From positions 620,001-684,000 of the forward strand of contig NZ_MWMO01000001.1 in NCBI RefSeq assembly GCF_002556635.1: a stretch of 64,000 bases of DNA. The letters run 5' to 3'. Positions 1 through 8,665 of this stretch are shown here, piece by piece (the first letter of the stretch is position 1; each line of letters opens with the position of its first letter). The notes under the pieces are model-generated. The model ran no database searches and was not told the origin of the DNA. It saw only the letters and a list, made by a program, of their open reading frames with translations. Made by a program: the position numbers and the translations under genes. This DNA comes from Novosphingobium sp. PC22D (GTDB lineage Bacteria; Pseudomonadota; Alphaproteobacteria; Sphingomonadales; Sphingomonadaceae).

Positions 1-414
1 GCCGATGTGATCGATGTCATCCTCATGGCGGCTCCGGCACCCTTCCTCACGACGCTCTATGTGCCGTTGCGAGATTGGAAACCCGAATTTGCCTCGGAGG
101 CGCCAGTCCAGTTCGCCAGTGACGCGGGCCCAGTGCGGCGGGGCTACAGCTACCAACAAGGCAGGGGGACGTGTCAGTGGTATAGCTTCTTTCGTCCGAA
201 CGTCGTCGACTGGGAAAAGCTTCGATCCGGCGTGTTTGTTCGGAAGACTAACTACTCGGAAAACCTGCCTCAGCCGAAGGGCTACCATTTGAACCGTGCG
301 AACGGGTATTTCGTGGAAAGATCAGATCGGGGAAGACCGGCGGCAAGGTACTTCGTCGTCCTTTCACTGCGCCCCTGCAAATCGGTTCCCGACGAGAAGG
401 GCGATTGCCGCTGA
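1..414 (+). CDS. Hypothetical protein, 5' end outside the window
   Basis: An open frame runs from the first base to a TGA at 412-414 with no upstream stop, so the true start probably lies outside the window. A GTG at 7 is the first possible start seen. The visible ~137 residues begin with a hydrophobic, Ala/Pro-rich stretch and continue as a mixed, aromatic-rich chain with two Cys near residues 59 and 128. I recognise no family. It is followed 10 nt later by a strong terminator, which supports a real 3' end. Function unknown; a secreted or membrane-attached protein is possible but not shown. Confidence 0.5.
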   Translation, partial: ADVIDVILMAAPAPFLTTLYVPLRDWKPEFASEAPVQFASDAGPVRRGYSYQQGRGTCQWYSFFRPNVVDWEKLRSGVFVRKTNYSENLPQPKGYHLNRANGYFVERSDRGRPAARYFVVLSLRPCKSVPDEKGDCR

Positions 415-423
415 ACAGACGAA

Positions 424-463
424 AAGGCCCGCCGGATCCGATCCGGCGGGCCTTCGCTTTTTT
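424..463. terminator. Rho-independent terminator between convergent genes
   Basis: A perfect 14-bp inverted repeat (424-437 with 441-454, loop CCG) is followed on the + strand by CGC and six T. On the - strand the stem is followed by TTTTC. It sits between the truncated gene ending at 414 and degP ending at 479, so it probably terminates both. Confidence 0.9.
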
Positions 464-478
464 CGGTGACGGTCGGCC

Positions 479-2020
479 TCAGCGCAGGCGGACGGGCACG
501 TAGATGGCGGGCTGGCCGCGGCGCTGGACGCGCAGCAGCACGGCGTCGCGGCCGGCGCTGCGCGCCGACTTCACCGCGTTCTCGAGGCCATCGGGCGTGT
601 CCACGTCCTGATAGTTCGCAGACAGGATGATGTCGCCCCGGCGCAGGCCCTTCTGGCCCGCGTCGGACGAGGGGTCGACCGCCGAGACGACCACGCCCTT
701 GGTGGCATCGGAAGCGCCGAGCTGGCGCGCGATCTGCGGCGTCAGCGGGATCACCGAGACGCCGAGCGCTTCCTCGGCGAGGCCTTCGCCCTGCGGTTGA
801 GGATTGGAGAACTGGTCCTCGTCCTGCTCCGCGTCGGGATCGAAGAACTGGTCCGCCAGTTCGTCCTCGCTCGGGCGCTGCTCGACCGTGGCATTGACCG
901 AAAGGCGCTTGCCATTGCGGATCAGCTCGATCGGGATGCGCGTGCCCGGTGCCGTATTGGCGACGAGGAACGAGAGCGACTGCTCGCGCGTCACTTCCTT
1001 GCCGTCGACCTTGGTGACCACGTCGCCAGCCTGAATGCCGGCCTTGGCCGCCGCGCCGCCGGGCTCGACCGACTGGATGAACTCACCCTTGTTGTGGGCG
1101 ATGCCGAGCGAATCGGCGAGATCCTCGTTGATCGGCTGGATGCGCACGCCGAGATAACCGCGCTCGATCGTCTCGCCCTTGATCAGCTTCTGCACGATCG
1201 GCGCCGCGGTCTCGGCCGGAATCGCGAAACCGATGCCGACGCTGCCGCCCGAAGGCGAAAAGATCGCGTTGTTGATGCCGATCACCTGCCCGTTCATGTC
1301 GAACATCGGGCCGCCCGAGTTGCCGCGATTGATCGCCGCGTCGGTCTGCAGGTAGCGATCGTAGGCGCCGCCCGCGCCGGTGTTGCGGTAGACCGCCGAA
1401 ATGATGCCCGAGGTCACGGTGCCGCCGAGGCCGAACGGGTTGCCGATCGCGACGATCCAGTCCCCCACGCGCGCATTGCCCGAATCGCCGAACTTGACGA
1501 AGGGCAGCGACTTGTTGGCGTTGACCTTGAGCACCGCGAGGTCGGACTGCGCGTCCTTGCCGACCAGCTTTGCCGGATACTCGGTGCCGTCGGGCATGGT
1601 GACGGTGATCGATTCGACTTCCGCGTTGCGCGAGCCCGCCGAGATCACGTGATTGTTGGTCACGACATAGCCGTCGGCCGAGACGATGAAGCCCGAGCCG
1701 AGCGACTGCGCCTGGCGCGTCTGCGGCCCGCCTTGGCCCTGTCCGCCGAACAGGTCGGCGAAGGGCGTGCCGGCGAAGGGGTTGTTCTGCTGAACCTGCA
1801 CGCGCTGCCGGGTCGAGATGTTCACGACCGCGGGTGCGAGCTGTTCGGTCAGGTCCGCGAAGCTGGCAGGCGCGCCGGTTCGAGGCACGACGCGGCTCAT
1901 TTCGCTGGTTTCGTTCTGGGCCACTTGCGCTCCGGCGGGAAGGCCGGTGACGAGCGAGAGTGTGGCGCCCCCGAGCAGGAGCGCGGTGGTCAATCCATAA
2001 GCATATCGCACGGGCTTCAC
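479..2020 (-). CDS. degP: Do/DegP-family periplasmic serine protease
   Basis: HtrA-type protease/chaperone of the periplasm that removes misfolded envelope proteins. The 513-residue chain starts with a signal peptide (hydrophobic residues ~10-30, Ala-Gly-Ala-Gln cleavage region). A trypsin-like domain follows with the catalytic triad His124 (TNNHVI), Asp160 (SDLAVLK) and Ser235 (GNSGGP), and then two PDZ domains at roughly 285-375 and 415-505, the usual DegP/DegQ architecture and length. The start is GTG at 2020, preceded by AAGAGGAC as ribosome binding site. It lies 133 nt downstream of hflC in the same direction, the common alphaproteobacterial hflK-hflC-degP order, and ends at the terminator at 424-463. 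Whether DegP or DegQ is the better name cannot be decided here. Confidence 0.93.
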   Translation of the reverse strand: MKPVRYAYGLTTALLLGGATLSLVTGLPAGAQVAQNETSEMSRVVPRTGAPASFADLTEQLAPAVVNISTRQRVQVQQNNPFAGTPFADLFGGQGQGGPQTRQAQSLGSGFIVSADGYVVTNNHVISAGSRNAEVESITVTMPDGTEYPAKLVGKDAQSDLAVLKVNANKSLPFVKFGDSGNARVGDWIVAIGNPFGLGGTVTSGIISAVYRNTGAGGAYDRYLQTDAAINRGNSGGPMFDMNGQVIGINNAIFSPSGGSVGIGFAIPAETAAPIVQKLIKGETIERGYLGVRIQPINEDLADSLGIAHNKGEFIQSVEPGGAAAKAGIQAGDVVTKVDGKEVTREQSLSFLVANTAPGTRIPIELIRNGKRLSVNATVEQRPSEDELADQFFDPDAEQDEDQFSNPQPQGEGLAEEALGVSVIPLTPQIARQLGASDATKGVVVSAVDPSSDAGQKGLRRGDIILSANYQDVDTPDGLENAVKSARSAGRDAVLLRVQRRGQPAIYVPVRLR

Positions 2021-2153
2021 GTCCTCTTAGTCCTCCGTTTCACGGTCATTGCGCCCCTCCCTTGCCAGCTTCGCCGCGGATTGACGCCCCGGCGGCTTAA
2101 CCGGGATTGAATAGCGCGTCGGCACATGAAATTTCGTCGGCATCCGGCCGGAT

Positions 2154-2990
2154 TCAAGGGCCCTTGAACTGCTTGAGGTAGCTGTTCTCGGGCGAAAGCA
2201 GGATCGTCGTCGCGCCGTTGTCGTCCGAGAAGGCAAAGTCGTAGCTCTGCATCGCCCGGTAGAAATTGTAGAAGTCCGCGTCCTTGCCGAAGCTGTCGGC
2301 ATAGGTCTTGGCGGCTTCCGCCTCGGCGTCGGCGCGGATGAACTGCGCCTGCTTCTGGCCCTGCGCGCGAATCGTCGCCGCTTCCTGTTCGCGCGCGGCC
2401 TGCATCCGCGAGAAGGCGCTTTCCAGCGCGCCTTCGGGCAAGTCGGCCCGCTTGATCCGCACGTCGACGATCTGGACCCCGTATTCGCGCGCCTCCTTGT
2501 CGAGACCGGCGCGGATGTTCTCCATCGCCCGGCCGCGCTCGGCGGTGAGCAGCGACTGGAAGGTCCGCCGTCCGAGTTCCTGGCGCAGCACCGAGGTCAG
2601 GATCGGCTCGAGCTGCTCCTTGACGCGCTCGGTCGTGCCGGCGGTGCGCACCATGCGCACCGGATTGATCACACGGAAGCGCGCATAGGCATCGACGTTG
2701 AGGCGAAGCTGGTCGGTCGAGAGAACCTGCTGCGGCTGCATGTCGACCGCGAGCAGGCGCTTGTCGATCCGCTCCACCCGGTCGACGAAGGGAATCCGCG
2801 CGATCACGCCCGCGCCCGTCTGTCCGAAGTCGGCGCCTTCCTTGTAGGCGTTGATCACCTTGATCGGCTCGCCGAAGCGCACGACGACGGCCTGCTCGGT
2901 CTCGGGGACCACGATCAGGCTGGCGAGCAGCGCGGCGATGATCACCACCGCGGCCGCGATCGCGACCTTGTATTCCTGCAGAATGCCCAT
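2154..2990 (-). CDS. hflC: HflC, SPFH-domain modulator of FtsH
   Basis: Partner of HflK in the large membrane complex that surrounds and restrains the FtsH AAA protease. It has 278 residues. An N-terminal transmembrane helix (~8-27) is followed by the SPFH/band-7 domain, which starts at the ETEQAVVVRFG motif. A coiled region rich in Ala, Glu and Gln (~205-245) and a short tail with SPENSYLKQF complete it. The ATG at 2990 shares one base with the hflK stop (TGATG), so translation is coupled. A longer open frame upstream in this reading frame overlaps hflK and is not used. Confidence 0.93.
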   Translation of the reverse strand: MGILQEYKVAIAAAVVIIAALLASLIVVPETEQAVVVRFGEPIKVINAYKEGADFGQTGAGVIARIPFVDRVERIDKRLLAVDMQPQQVLSTDQLRLNVDAYARFRVINPVRMVRTAGTTERVKEQLEPILTSVLRQELGRRTFQSLLTAERGRAMENIRAGLDKEAREYGVQIVDVRIKRADLPEGALESAFSRMQAAREQEAATIRAQGQKQAQFIRADAEAEAAKTYADSFGKDADFYNFYRAMQSYDFAFSDDNGATTILLSPENSYLKQFKGP

Positions 2991-4147
2991 CACTGGCCTC
3001 CCTGCGGCTGGGCCTGCGGGCTTGGCGCGGTCACCGTTTCGCCGCCGCGATTGCGCATCGCCGGAAGCGGCAGGTAGGGCGCGACCCCGTCGGCTTCGAC
3101 GATCACCTTGTCGTTGTTGCTCAGCACGCGTTCCATCGTCTCGTAGTACATGCGCCGTTTCGTCACCTCGGGGGCGAGGCGATACTGCTCGTAGACCTTG
3201 TCGAAAGCCTGCGCGTCGCCTTGCGCGCGGGCGAGAAGCTGTTGCGCCCAGGCGCGCGCGTTCGAGCGGTCGCGCTCGGCATCCTGCTGCGCGGCGGTAA
3301 CCTGCTGGAACGCGGCGATGACCTTGGAGGGCGGATCGGCTTTCTTGATCTCGACGCCCTGCACGGCGACGCCGGCGTGGTAGAAGTCGAGAATGCGCTG
3401 CATGCGTTCGCGCACGCTCTGCTCCACTTCGCCGCGGCCAGCGCCCGAAAGCGCGCCGTCGAGCGAGACTTCGGCGATCGACGAGCGCATCGCCGCCTCG
3501 GCGACCTCGCGCACGGTCTCTTCCGGATCGGCGAGGCGCAGGCGGAAATTCTTCAGGTTCTTGATGTTCCAGCGGACCAGATAGCTCAGGTCGACCAGGT
3601 TCTGGTCGCTGGTGAGCATCAGCTTTTCGGCTTCGCCCTCGGGGATCGTATAGACCTTGATCGAAGTGACGTCGGTGACTTCGACCGTCTGGATCGGCCA
3701 GGGCAGAGACAGCGATACGCCCGGCTGGATCGTGTGCGAGTACTTTCCGAAGGTCGTGACGATGCCTTCTTCCTTGGGTCCGACCATGTGCACCGTGGTC
3801 AGCCCTAGCCAGACGAGCACGATCGCGCCGATGATCAGCGGCAGCCAGCTCTTGCCGTCGGGGCGAAGCGGAATGCGCGGCATGCCTCCGCCACCGCCGC
3901 CGGAACCTCCACCGCCCCGGCGCCGCTCGGCACCGAAGATGTCGTGAATGTTGGGCGAGCGCCGCTGGCCGTCCGAAGGCGGCAGCCACGGGCTCGCTCC
4001 GCGACCCTTGCGCGGCGGATCGGCCTCGCCGGTTCCGCCCTGCTCGTCGCCGTTGTCATCGTCGGCACCGCCCCGGTCACCCCAGGGGCTGCGTCGTCCC
4101 GCCATCGCGAGCACGCCGCGCGCCAGATCTCCACCAAAACTCCTCAT
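2990..4147 (-). CDS. hflK: HflK, SPFH-domain modulator of FtsH
   Basis: Larger subunit of the HflKC complex. The N-terminal ~90 residues are a disordered, Gly/Asp-rich cytoplasmic region (RRSPWGD motif, then a GGGGSGGGGGG run). A transmembrane helix follows, and then the band-7 domain beginning with VGPKEEGIVTTFGKY. The C-terminus is a coiled coil ending in a Pro/Gln-rich tail. I chose the ATG at 4147; ATG at 4105, just before the RRSPWGD motif, is an equally sensible start, and the extension to 4231 reads as intergenic. Divergent from mrp. Confidence 0.9.
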   Translation of the reverse strand: MRSFGGDLARGVLAMAGRRSPWGDRGGADDDNGDEQGGTGEADPPRKGRGASPWLPPSDGQRRSPNIHDIFGAERRRGGGGSGGGGGGMPRIPLRPDGKSWLPLIIGAIVLVWLGLTTVHMVGPKEEGIVTTFGKYSHTIQPGVSLSLPWPIQTVEVTDVTSIKVYTIPEGEAEKLMLTSDQNLVDLSYLVRWNIKNLKNFRLRLADPEETVREVAEAAMRSSIAEVSLDGALSGAGRGEVEQSVRERMQRILDFYHAGVAVQGVEIKKADPPSKVIAAFQQVTAAQQDAERDRSNARAWAQQLLARAQGDAQAFDKVYEQYRLAPEVTKRRMYYETMERVLSNNDKVIVEADGVAPYLPLPAMRNRGGETVTAPSPQAQPQGGQ

Positions 4148-4313
4148 GCCCCCATCTATAGGCATGACCGGCGCAAAAAACAGTGGTCGCCCCTGCATTT
4201 TCCTGCGGAGGGGCCGCAGGAGTCGCTCCATCGCGGTGCGCCTTTTTCGGTTCCCACCGGTTGCCGCGATGCTCTAGGAGGCCCAGCATGACACCCAATC
4301 GGACCGCACCGGC

Positions 4314-5288
4314 ATGAGCGAGGACCAGACCGAATCCCTCAAGGCGCTGCTGCCGCCGCACGTCGCCGAGCGACTCCAGTCGTTGCGGCTGACCGAAGGC
4401 CGCGCCGTTCTCGTGTGCGACGCCAGCGGCCTTTCCGCGCTCGACCGCGACAAGCTGGAGATCGCAGCGAAGGACTCCTTGCGCGGCGCCAAGGGCGTTT
4501 CCGAGGTGCGCGTGGCGATGACCGCGGACAAGGTGCGCCGCCGGATCATCGCGGTGGCCTCGGGGAAGGGCGGGGTCGGCAAGTCGACCGTCGCCGCCAA
4601 TATCGCGGTCGCGCTGTCGCGCGAGGGGCGCAAGGTCGGGCTGGTCGATGCCGACATTTACGGGCCTTCACAGGCGCGCCTGCTCTCGACCGAGGGGGAG
4701 CGGCCCAAGGCGAGCGAGAACCAGCTCATCCCGGTGTTCAGCCCCTGGGGCCTGCCGATGCTCTCGATGGCGCATCTCGCCGATCCCGGGCAGGCGATCG
4801 CCTGGCGCGGGCCGATGGCGGGCAACGCGCTGGTGCAGATGCTCGAGGCGGCCTGGGGACCGGCCGAAGTCCTGATCGTCGACATGCCGCCCGGCACCGG
4901 CGATATCCAGCTCACCATGATCCAGCGCTTCAAGCCCGACGGGGCGGTGATCGTCTCGACCCCGCAGGACCTCGCGCTGATGGACGCGACTCGCGCCATC
5001 GAGCTGTTCGACAAGGGCGACGTGCCGATCATCGGTCTGGTCGAGAACATGTCGGGCTATGTCTGCCCGCATTGCGGCGAGGTGAGCGATCCGTTCGGCT
5101 CGGGCGGCGCGCAAGCGGTCGCGGGCGGGATGGAGCACCCGTTCCTGGGTCGCATCCCGCTTGCGCTCGAGATCCGGCAGGATAGCGACGCGGGTTGTCC
5201 GCCCGCTGCGGGCGAGGGCGAGCAGGGCGAGGCGTTCCGCGCGATCGCCGCGCGCATTTCCACCTGGCTTGACGGCGGCGCGCCGTGA
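4314..5288 (+). CDS. mrp: Mrp/ApbC-family iron-sulfur carrier ATPase
   Basis: P-loop ATPase that binds and hands over Fe-S clusters to target enzymes in the cytosol. The 324 residues begin with a short, degraded MIP18-like N-terminal part (~1-75). The deviant Walker A GKGGVGKST follows at 84-92, then DADIYGPSQ, the DMPPGTGD signature at ~190-197 and the cluster-binding CPHC (Cys251, Cys254). Length and order are typical. Start at ATG 4314. It lies 28 nt upstream of a molybdenum-hydroxylase gene whose partner subunit would need [2Fe-2S] clusters, so co-transcription is plausible. Confidence 0.93.
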   Translation: MSEDQTESLKALLPPHVAERLQSLRLTEGRAVLVCDASGLSALDRDKLEIAAKDSLRGAKGVSEVRVAMTADKVRRRIIAVASGKGGVGKSTVAANIAVALSREGRKVGLVDADIYGPSQARLLSTEGERPKASENQLIPVFSPWGLPMLSMAHLADPGQAIAWRGPMAGNALVQMLEAAWGPAEVLIVDMPPGTGDIQLTMIQRFKPDGAVIVSTPQDLALMDATRAIELFDKGDVPIIGLVENMSGYVCPHCGEVSDPFGSGGAQAVAGGMEHPFLGRIPLALEIRQDSDAGCPPAAGEGEQGEAFRAIAARISTWLDGGAP

Positions 5289-5316
5289 GGCGCCGGTGAG
5301 ACGGAGACCGGCCTGA

Positions 5317-7572
5317 ATGGCCACGCGGCGCGGAATTCTGATCGGAGCGCTGGCAGGCGGCGGGCTCGCCGTCGGCTACATGCTGCGGCCGCGCGACTAT
5401 CCGCTTCCGCTGACTCCGCTGCGCGGCGAAGTCGCCTTCGATGCCTGGATCAAGATCGCGGGCGACGGCGTCGTCACTGTCGCGGTGCCGCAGCTCGAGA
5501 TGGGGCAAGGGGTGACCACGCTGATCCCTCAGATCGTCGCGATGGAACTCGGCGCCGACTGGCGGCAGATCGCGGTCGAGCCCGCGCCGGTCAGCGCGCA
5601 CTACGCCAACCTCGTGCTCGCGGCGCGATGGCGCGAATTGTGGATGCCGCTGCTGCCCGACCTCGCCGAAGACCCCGAGGGTCTGATTGCCCGTCGCTGG
5701 GCACAGGACTATCGCTTCGATGCCACCGCCGACGGCACGTCGCTCGCCGCCTACGAGGCGCCCGCGCGCGCCGCCGCCGCTTCGGCGCGGGCGATGATCG
5801 CGCAGGCCGCGGCCGCGCGCTGGGGGGTCGCCTGGGAGGAGTGCCAGGTCGCGGAAGGCGTCGTCGCGCACGAGGACAAGCGCCTGCCGCTCGCCGCGCT
5901 CGCCGCCGAGGCGGTGCGCTTTGATCCCCCCGACCCACCGCCGTTGCGCGCCGAGCCGCCGGCTGAACGCCCGGAGGATTTCCCCATCGGCGCGGCGCCA
6001 CGCTACCCCCGGCTCGATCTGCCCTCCAAGGTGGACGGCAGCCACGTATTCGCGGGCGACGTGCGCCTGCCCGATCTCGTCTACGCGGCGATCCGCCACG
6101 GCCCGATCGGCGAGAGCGCCCTGCTCGATTACGACAAGGATCGCGCCGACCGGGTGCGGGGCCTGATCACGCTGGTGCGCCACAAGCGCTGGCTCGCGGC
6201 GGTCGGGACCACCTGGTGGGCGGCCGAGCAGGCGCTTGCGCGCATCGCGCCGCGTTTCGAGACGCATGCCGCTGCGGAAAGCGCGGACATCGAACAGGCG
6301 CTGGCGGTCGCGCTCAATACCGGCGAGGCGCGCCGGCTCCACGAAAGCGGCGATGCCGCGGCCTTGCTCGTGGGGCGCCTGTCGCACCAGTTGCGCTACG
6401 AGGCGCTGCCCGCCATTCACGCGACGATCGAGACGGCAAGCGCCACGGCGCGCTTTTCGGACGGTCAGCTCGAACTTTGGGTCGCGACCCAGGCGCCCGA
6501 ATCGGCTCGCCGTGCCGTGGCCGACGCGCTTGGCCTCGGCGCCAGCCAGATCGTGCTCTATCCGATGCCCGCGGGCGGCAGCTTCGACCGCCGGCTGGAA
6601 CACGATCACGCGGTCGAGGCGGCGATCATCGCGCGGGAGTGCGGGCGGCCCGTCCAGCTCGTCTGGTCGCGCTGGCAGGAACACGTCGCGGGCTGGCCGC
6701 GCACGCCTGCGGTCGCCGTGCTCGCCGCGCGCACCGACGACGCGGGAAGGATCGCCGGCTGGCGCAGCCGCATTGCCGCGCCCGCCAGCGCGCGCGAGTT
6801 CGGCCGGCGGCTGTTCGGGCGGCAGGACCCGCTCTCCGCCCGCCGCGACGTGGCAGACGAAGCGGACCCGCTCGTTACCGAAGGCGCGGTGCCCCCCTAC
6901 GACATCGCCCATCTCGCGCTCGATCATGTCCCGGCAGCGATCCCGTTGCCCACCGCGCGGATGCGCGGCAATGCCCACGGCTACACCGCCTTCTTCAACG
7001 AGAGCTTCGTCGATGAGCTTGCCCACCTCGCGGGCCGCGAGCCGCTTGCCTACCGCATGGCCATGCTGGGCAAGGACCCGCGCCTTGCCGAATGCCTGCA
7101 GCGTGTCGCGGCGCTCTCCGAGTGGGGCGGCGGCGGCGATTCCAGCGGGCAGGGCATCGCCTGCCACCGCATCGGACACGGCCGGATTGCCGTAGTGGCA
7201 AGCGCGCGCCGAAGTGAGATGGGCGTGCGCGTGAACAGGATCAGCGCCGTCGCGGACATCGGCCGCATCGTCAATCTCGACATCGCCCGCCAGCAGGTGG
7301 AAGGCGGGATCGTCTTCGGCCTCGGCCTCGCGCTCGGCTCGAGCCTCTCCTACGAAGAGGGCCTGCCCGCGCAGGGACGGCTCTCCGCGCTCAACCTGCC
7401 GGTCCTGGCGGACTGTCCCGCCATCGACGTCGAATTCGTCACCAGCGACGAGGACCCCGAAGATCCGGGCGAACTCGGCGTCGCCGCCGTCGCGCCGGCC
7501 GTCGCCAATGCCCTGTTTTCGGCGACCGGGTTGCGGTTCCGACGCCTGCCGCTGCTGTCGGAGGAATATTGA
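5317..7572 (+). CDS. Molybdenum hydroxylase large subunit (IorB/xanthine dehydrogenase-like)
   Basis: Family members bind molybdopterin cytosine dinucleotide and hydroxylate aldehydes or N-heterocycles, together with a small [2Fe-2S] subunit. The 751 residues start with a twin-arginine-like segment (TRRGILIGALAGGG), as in IorB-type periplasmic members. MGQGVTT and a C-terminal GELG-VAPAVANA-FSATG-R-R-LPL segment, including the catalytic Glu position, are present. Divergence is clear elsewhere: the usual GGGFGRR is GGSFDRR, the usual REDD is replaced by WQEH, and GEPG is GELG. No small subunit is encoded nearby, so partner and substrate are unknown. The stop overlaps the hemH start. Confident about the family, not about activity. 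Confidence 0.82.
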   Translation: MATRRGILIGALAGGGLAVGYMLRPRDYPLPLTPLRGEVAFDAWIKIAGDGVVTVAVPQLEMGQGVTTLIPQIVAMELGADWRQIAVEPAPVSAHYANLVLAARWRELWMPLLPDLAEDPEGLIARRWAQDYRFDATADGTSLAAYEAPARAAAASARAMIAQAAAARWGVAWEECQVAEGVVAHEDKRLPLAALAAEAVRFDPPDPPPLRAEPPAERPEDFPIGAAPRYPRLDLPSKVDGSHVFAGDVRLPDLVYAAIRHGPIGESALLDYDKDRADRVRGLITLVRHKRWLAAVGTTWWAAEQALARIAPRFETHAAAESADIEQALAVALNTGEARRLHESGDAAALLVGRLSHQLRYEALPAIHATIETASATARFSDGQLELWVATQAPESARRAVADALGLGASQIVLYPMPAGGSFDRRLEHDHAVEAAIIARECGRPVQLVWSRWQEHVAGWPRTPAVAVLAARTDDAGRIAGWRSRIAAPASAREFGRRLFGRQDPLSARRDVADEADPLVTEGAVPPYDIAHLALDHVPAAIPLPTARMRGNAHGYTAFFNESFVDELAHLAGREPLAYRMAMLGKDPRLAECLQRVAALSEWGGGGDSSGQGIACHRIGHGRIAVVASARRSEMGVRVNRISAVADIGRIVNLDIARQQVEGGIVFGLGLALGSSLSYEEGLPAQGRLSALNLPVLADCPAIDVEFVTSDEDPEDPGELGVAAVAPAVANALFSATGLRFRRLPLLSEEY

Positions 7573-8603
7573 CCGTGCCGCGTCCCGGTGATCACCCCGA
7601 TGCGCTGACCGGCGATATCGGCGTCCTGCTCGTCAACCTTGGGACGCCCGATGCGCCGACGCCCGCCGCGGTGCGCCGCTACCTTGCCGAGTTCCTGTCC
7701 GACCCGCGCGTCGTCGAGATTCCGGCGCTCGTGTGGAAGCCGATCCTGCATGGCATCATCCTGCGCACGCGGCCGGCCAAATCGGCGCACGCCTACCGGC
7801 AAGTCTGGACCGAGCAGGGCTCGCCGCTCGCCGCTATCACCGCCGCGCAGGCGGACGGGCTCCGGCAGCGGCTGGGGGAGGGCGTGCGGGTCGACTGGGC
7901 GATGCGCTATGGCGCGCCGGCGATGGGCGAGCGGCTGGCAAGGCTCAAGCAGGCGGGTTGCGACCGCATCCTTGTCGCGCCGCTCTATCCGCAGTACTCG
8001 GCCGCGACGACGGCTTCGGCGATCGACGCGCTCGGCGTGGCGCTTGGCGCGATGCGCTGGCATCCCGCGCTGCGGACCTTGCCGCCCTACTACGACGACC
8101 CGGCCTATATCGAGGCACTCGCGTCCGATCTCTCGCGCCAGATCGACGCGCTCGGCTTCGCGCCCGAAGTTTTGCTGCTTTCGTTCCACGGCATGCCGGA
8201 GCGCACCCTGCACCTGGGCGATCCCTACCACTGCCAATGCCGCAAGACCGCGCGCCTACTGGCCGAGCGGATGCGCGGGCGCTATCCCGGCCTGCGGGTC
8301 GAGATCGCGTTCCAGTCGCGTTTCGGGCGAGCCAAGTGGCTCGAACCGGCAACCGACGCCGTGCTCGAGGCCGAGGCGCGAGCGGGCACCCGGCGGCTCG
8401 TGATCGCTGCGCCCGGTTTTTCCGCCGACTGCCTGGAAACGCTTGAGGAACTGGCGATCCGCGGGCGGGAAAGTTTCGTCGAAGCGGGCGGAGAAGACTT
8501 CGCGGCGCTTGCCTGCCTCAACGACGGCGAGGCGGGCATGGCCATGCTCGAGACGCTGGTCCGGCGCGAACTTGCGGGTTGGTCCCAGGAGCGCGACGGG
8601 TGA
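7569..8603 (+). CDS. hemH: Ferrochelatase
   Basis: Inserts Fe2+ into protoporphyrin IX, the last step of protoheme synthesis. The 344 residues carry the N-terminal LLVNLGTPDAP motif, the catalytic His207 in LLSFHGMPERT, the GDPYHCQCRKT segment with two Cys (222, 224) typical of alphaproteobacterial enzymes, and the C-terminal APGFSADCLETLEEL signature. The start is either TTG at 7569, overlapping the upstream stop with GAGGAATAT as ribosome binding site, or GTG at 7575; both give the same enzyme. Probably translated from the same message as the preceding hydroxylase gene. Confidence 0.95.
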   Translation: MTVPRPGDHPDALTGDIGVLLVNLGTPDAPTPAAVRRYLAEFLSDPRVVEIPALVWKPILHGIILRTRPAKSAHAYRQVWTEQGSPLAAITAAQADGLRQRLGEGVRVDWAMRYGAPAMGERLARLKQAGCDRILVAPLYPQYSAATTASAIDALGVALGAMRWHPALRTLPPYYDDPAYIEALASDLSRQIDALGFAPEVLLLSFHGMPERTLHLGDPYHCQCRKTARLLAERMRGRYPGLRVEIAFQSRFGRAKWLEPATDAVLEAEARAGTRRLVIAAPGFSADCLETLEELAIRGRESFVEAGGEDFAALACLNDGEAGMAMLETLVRRELAGWSQERDG

Positions 8604-8608
8604 TATTC

Positions 8609-8641
8609 TTGACATAGACCCGTTTTGTTCTACTCCTGTTC
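8609..8641 (+). promoter_or_regulatory. Promoter -35 with overlapping LexA (SOS) box
   Basis: TTGACA at 8609-8614 is a consensus -35. GTTC-N7-GTTC at 8627-8641 is the canonical alphaproteobacterial LexA operator and would cover the -10 region (17-bp spacing places it at 8632-8637). It lies 24 bp before the winged-helix gene, inside the only gap between hemH and that gene. The eight fixed bases are expected about twice by chance per window, so position is the main support. Confidence 0.5.
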
Positions 8642-8665
8642 GAAATAGAGCGAGGAGTCGATTCG

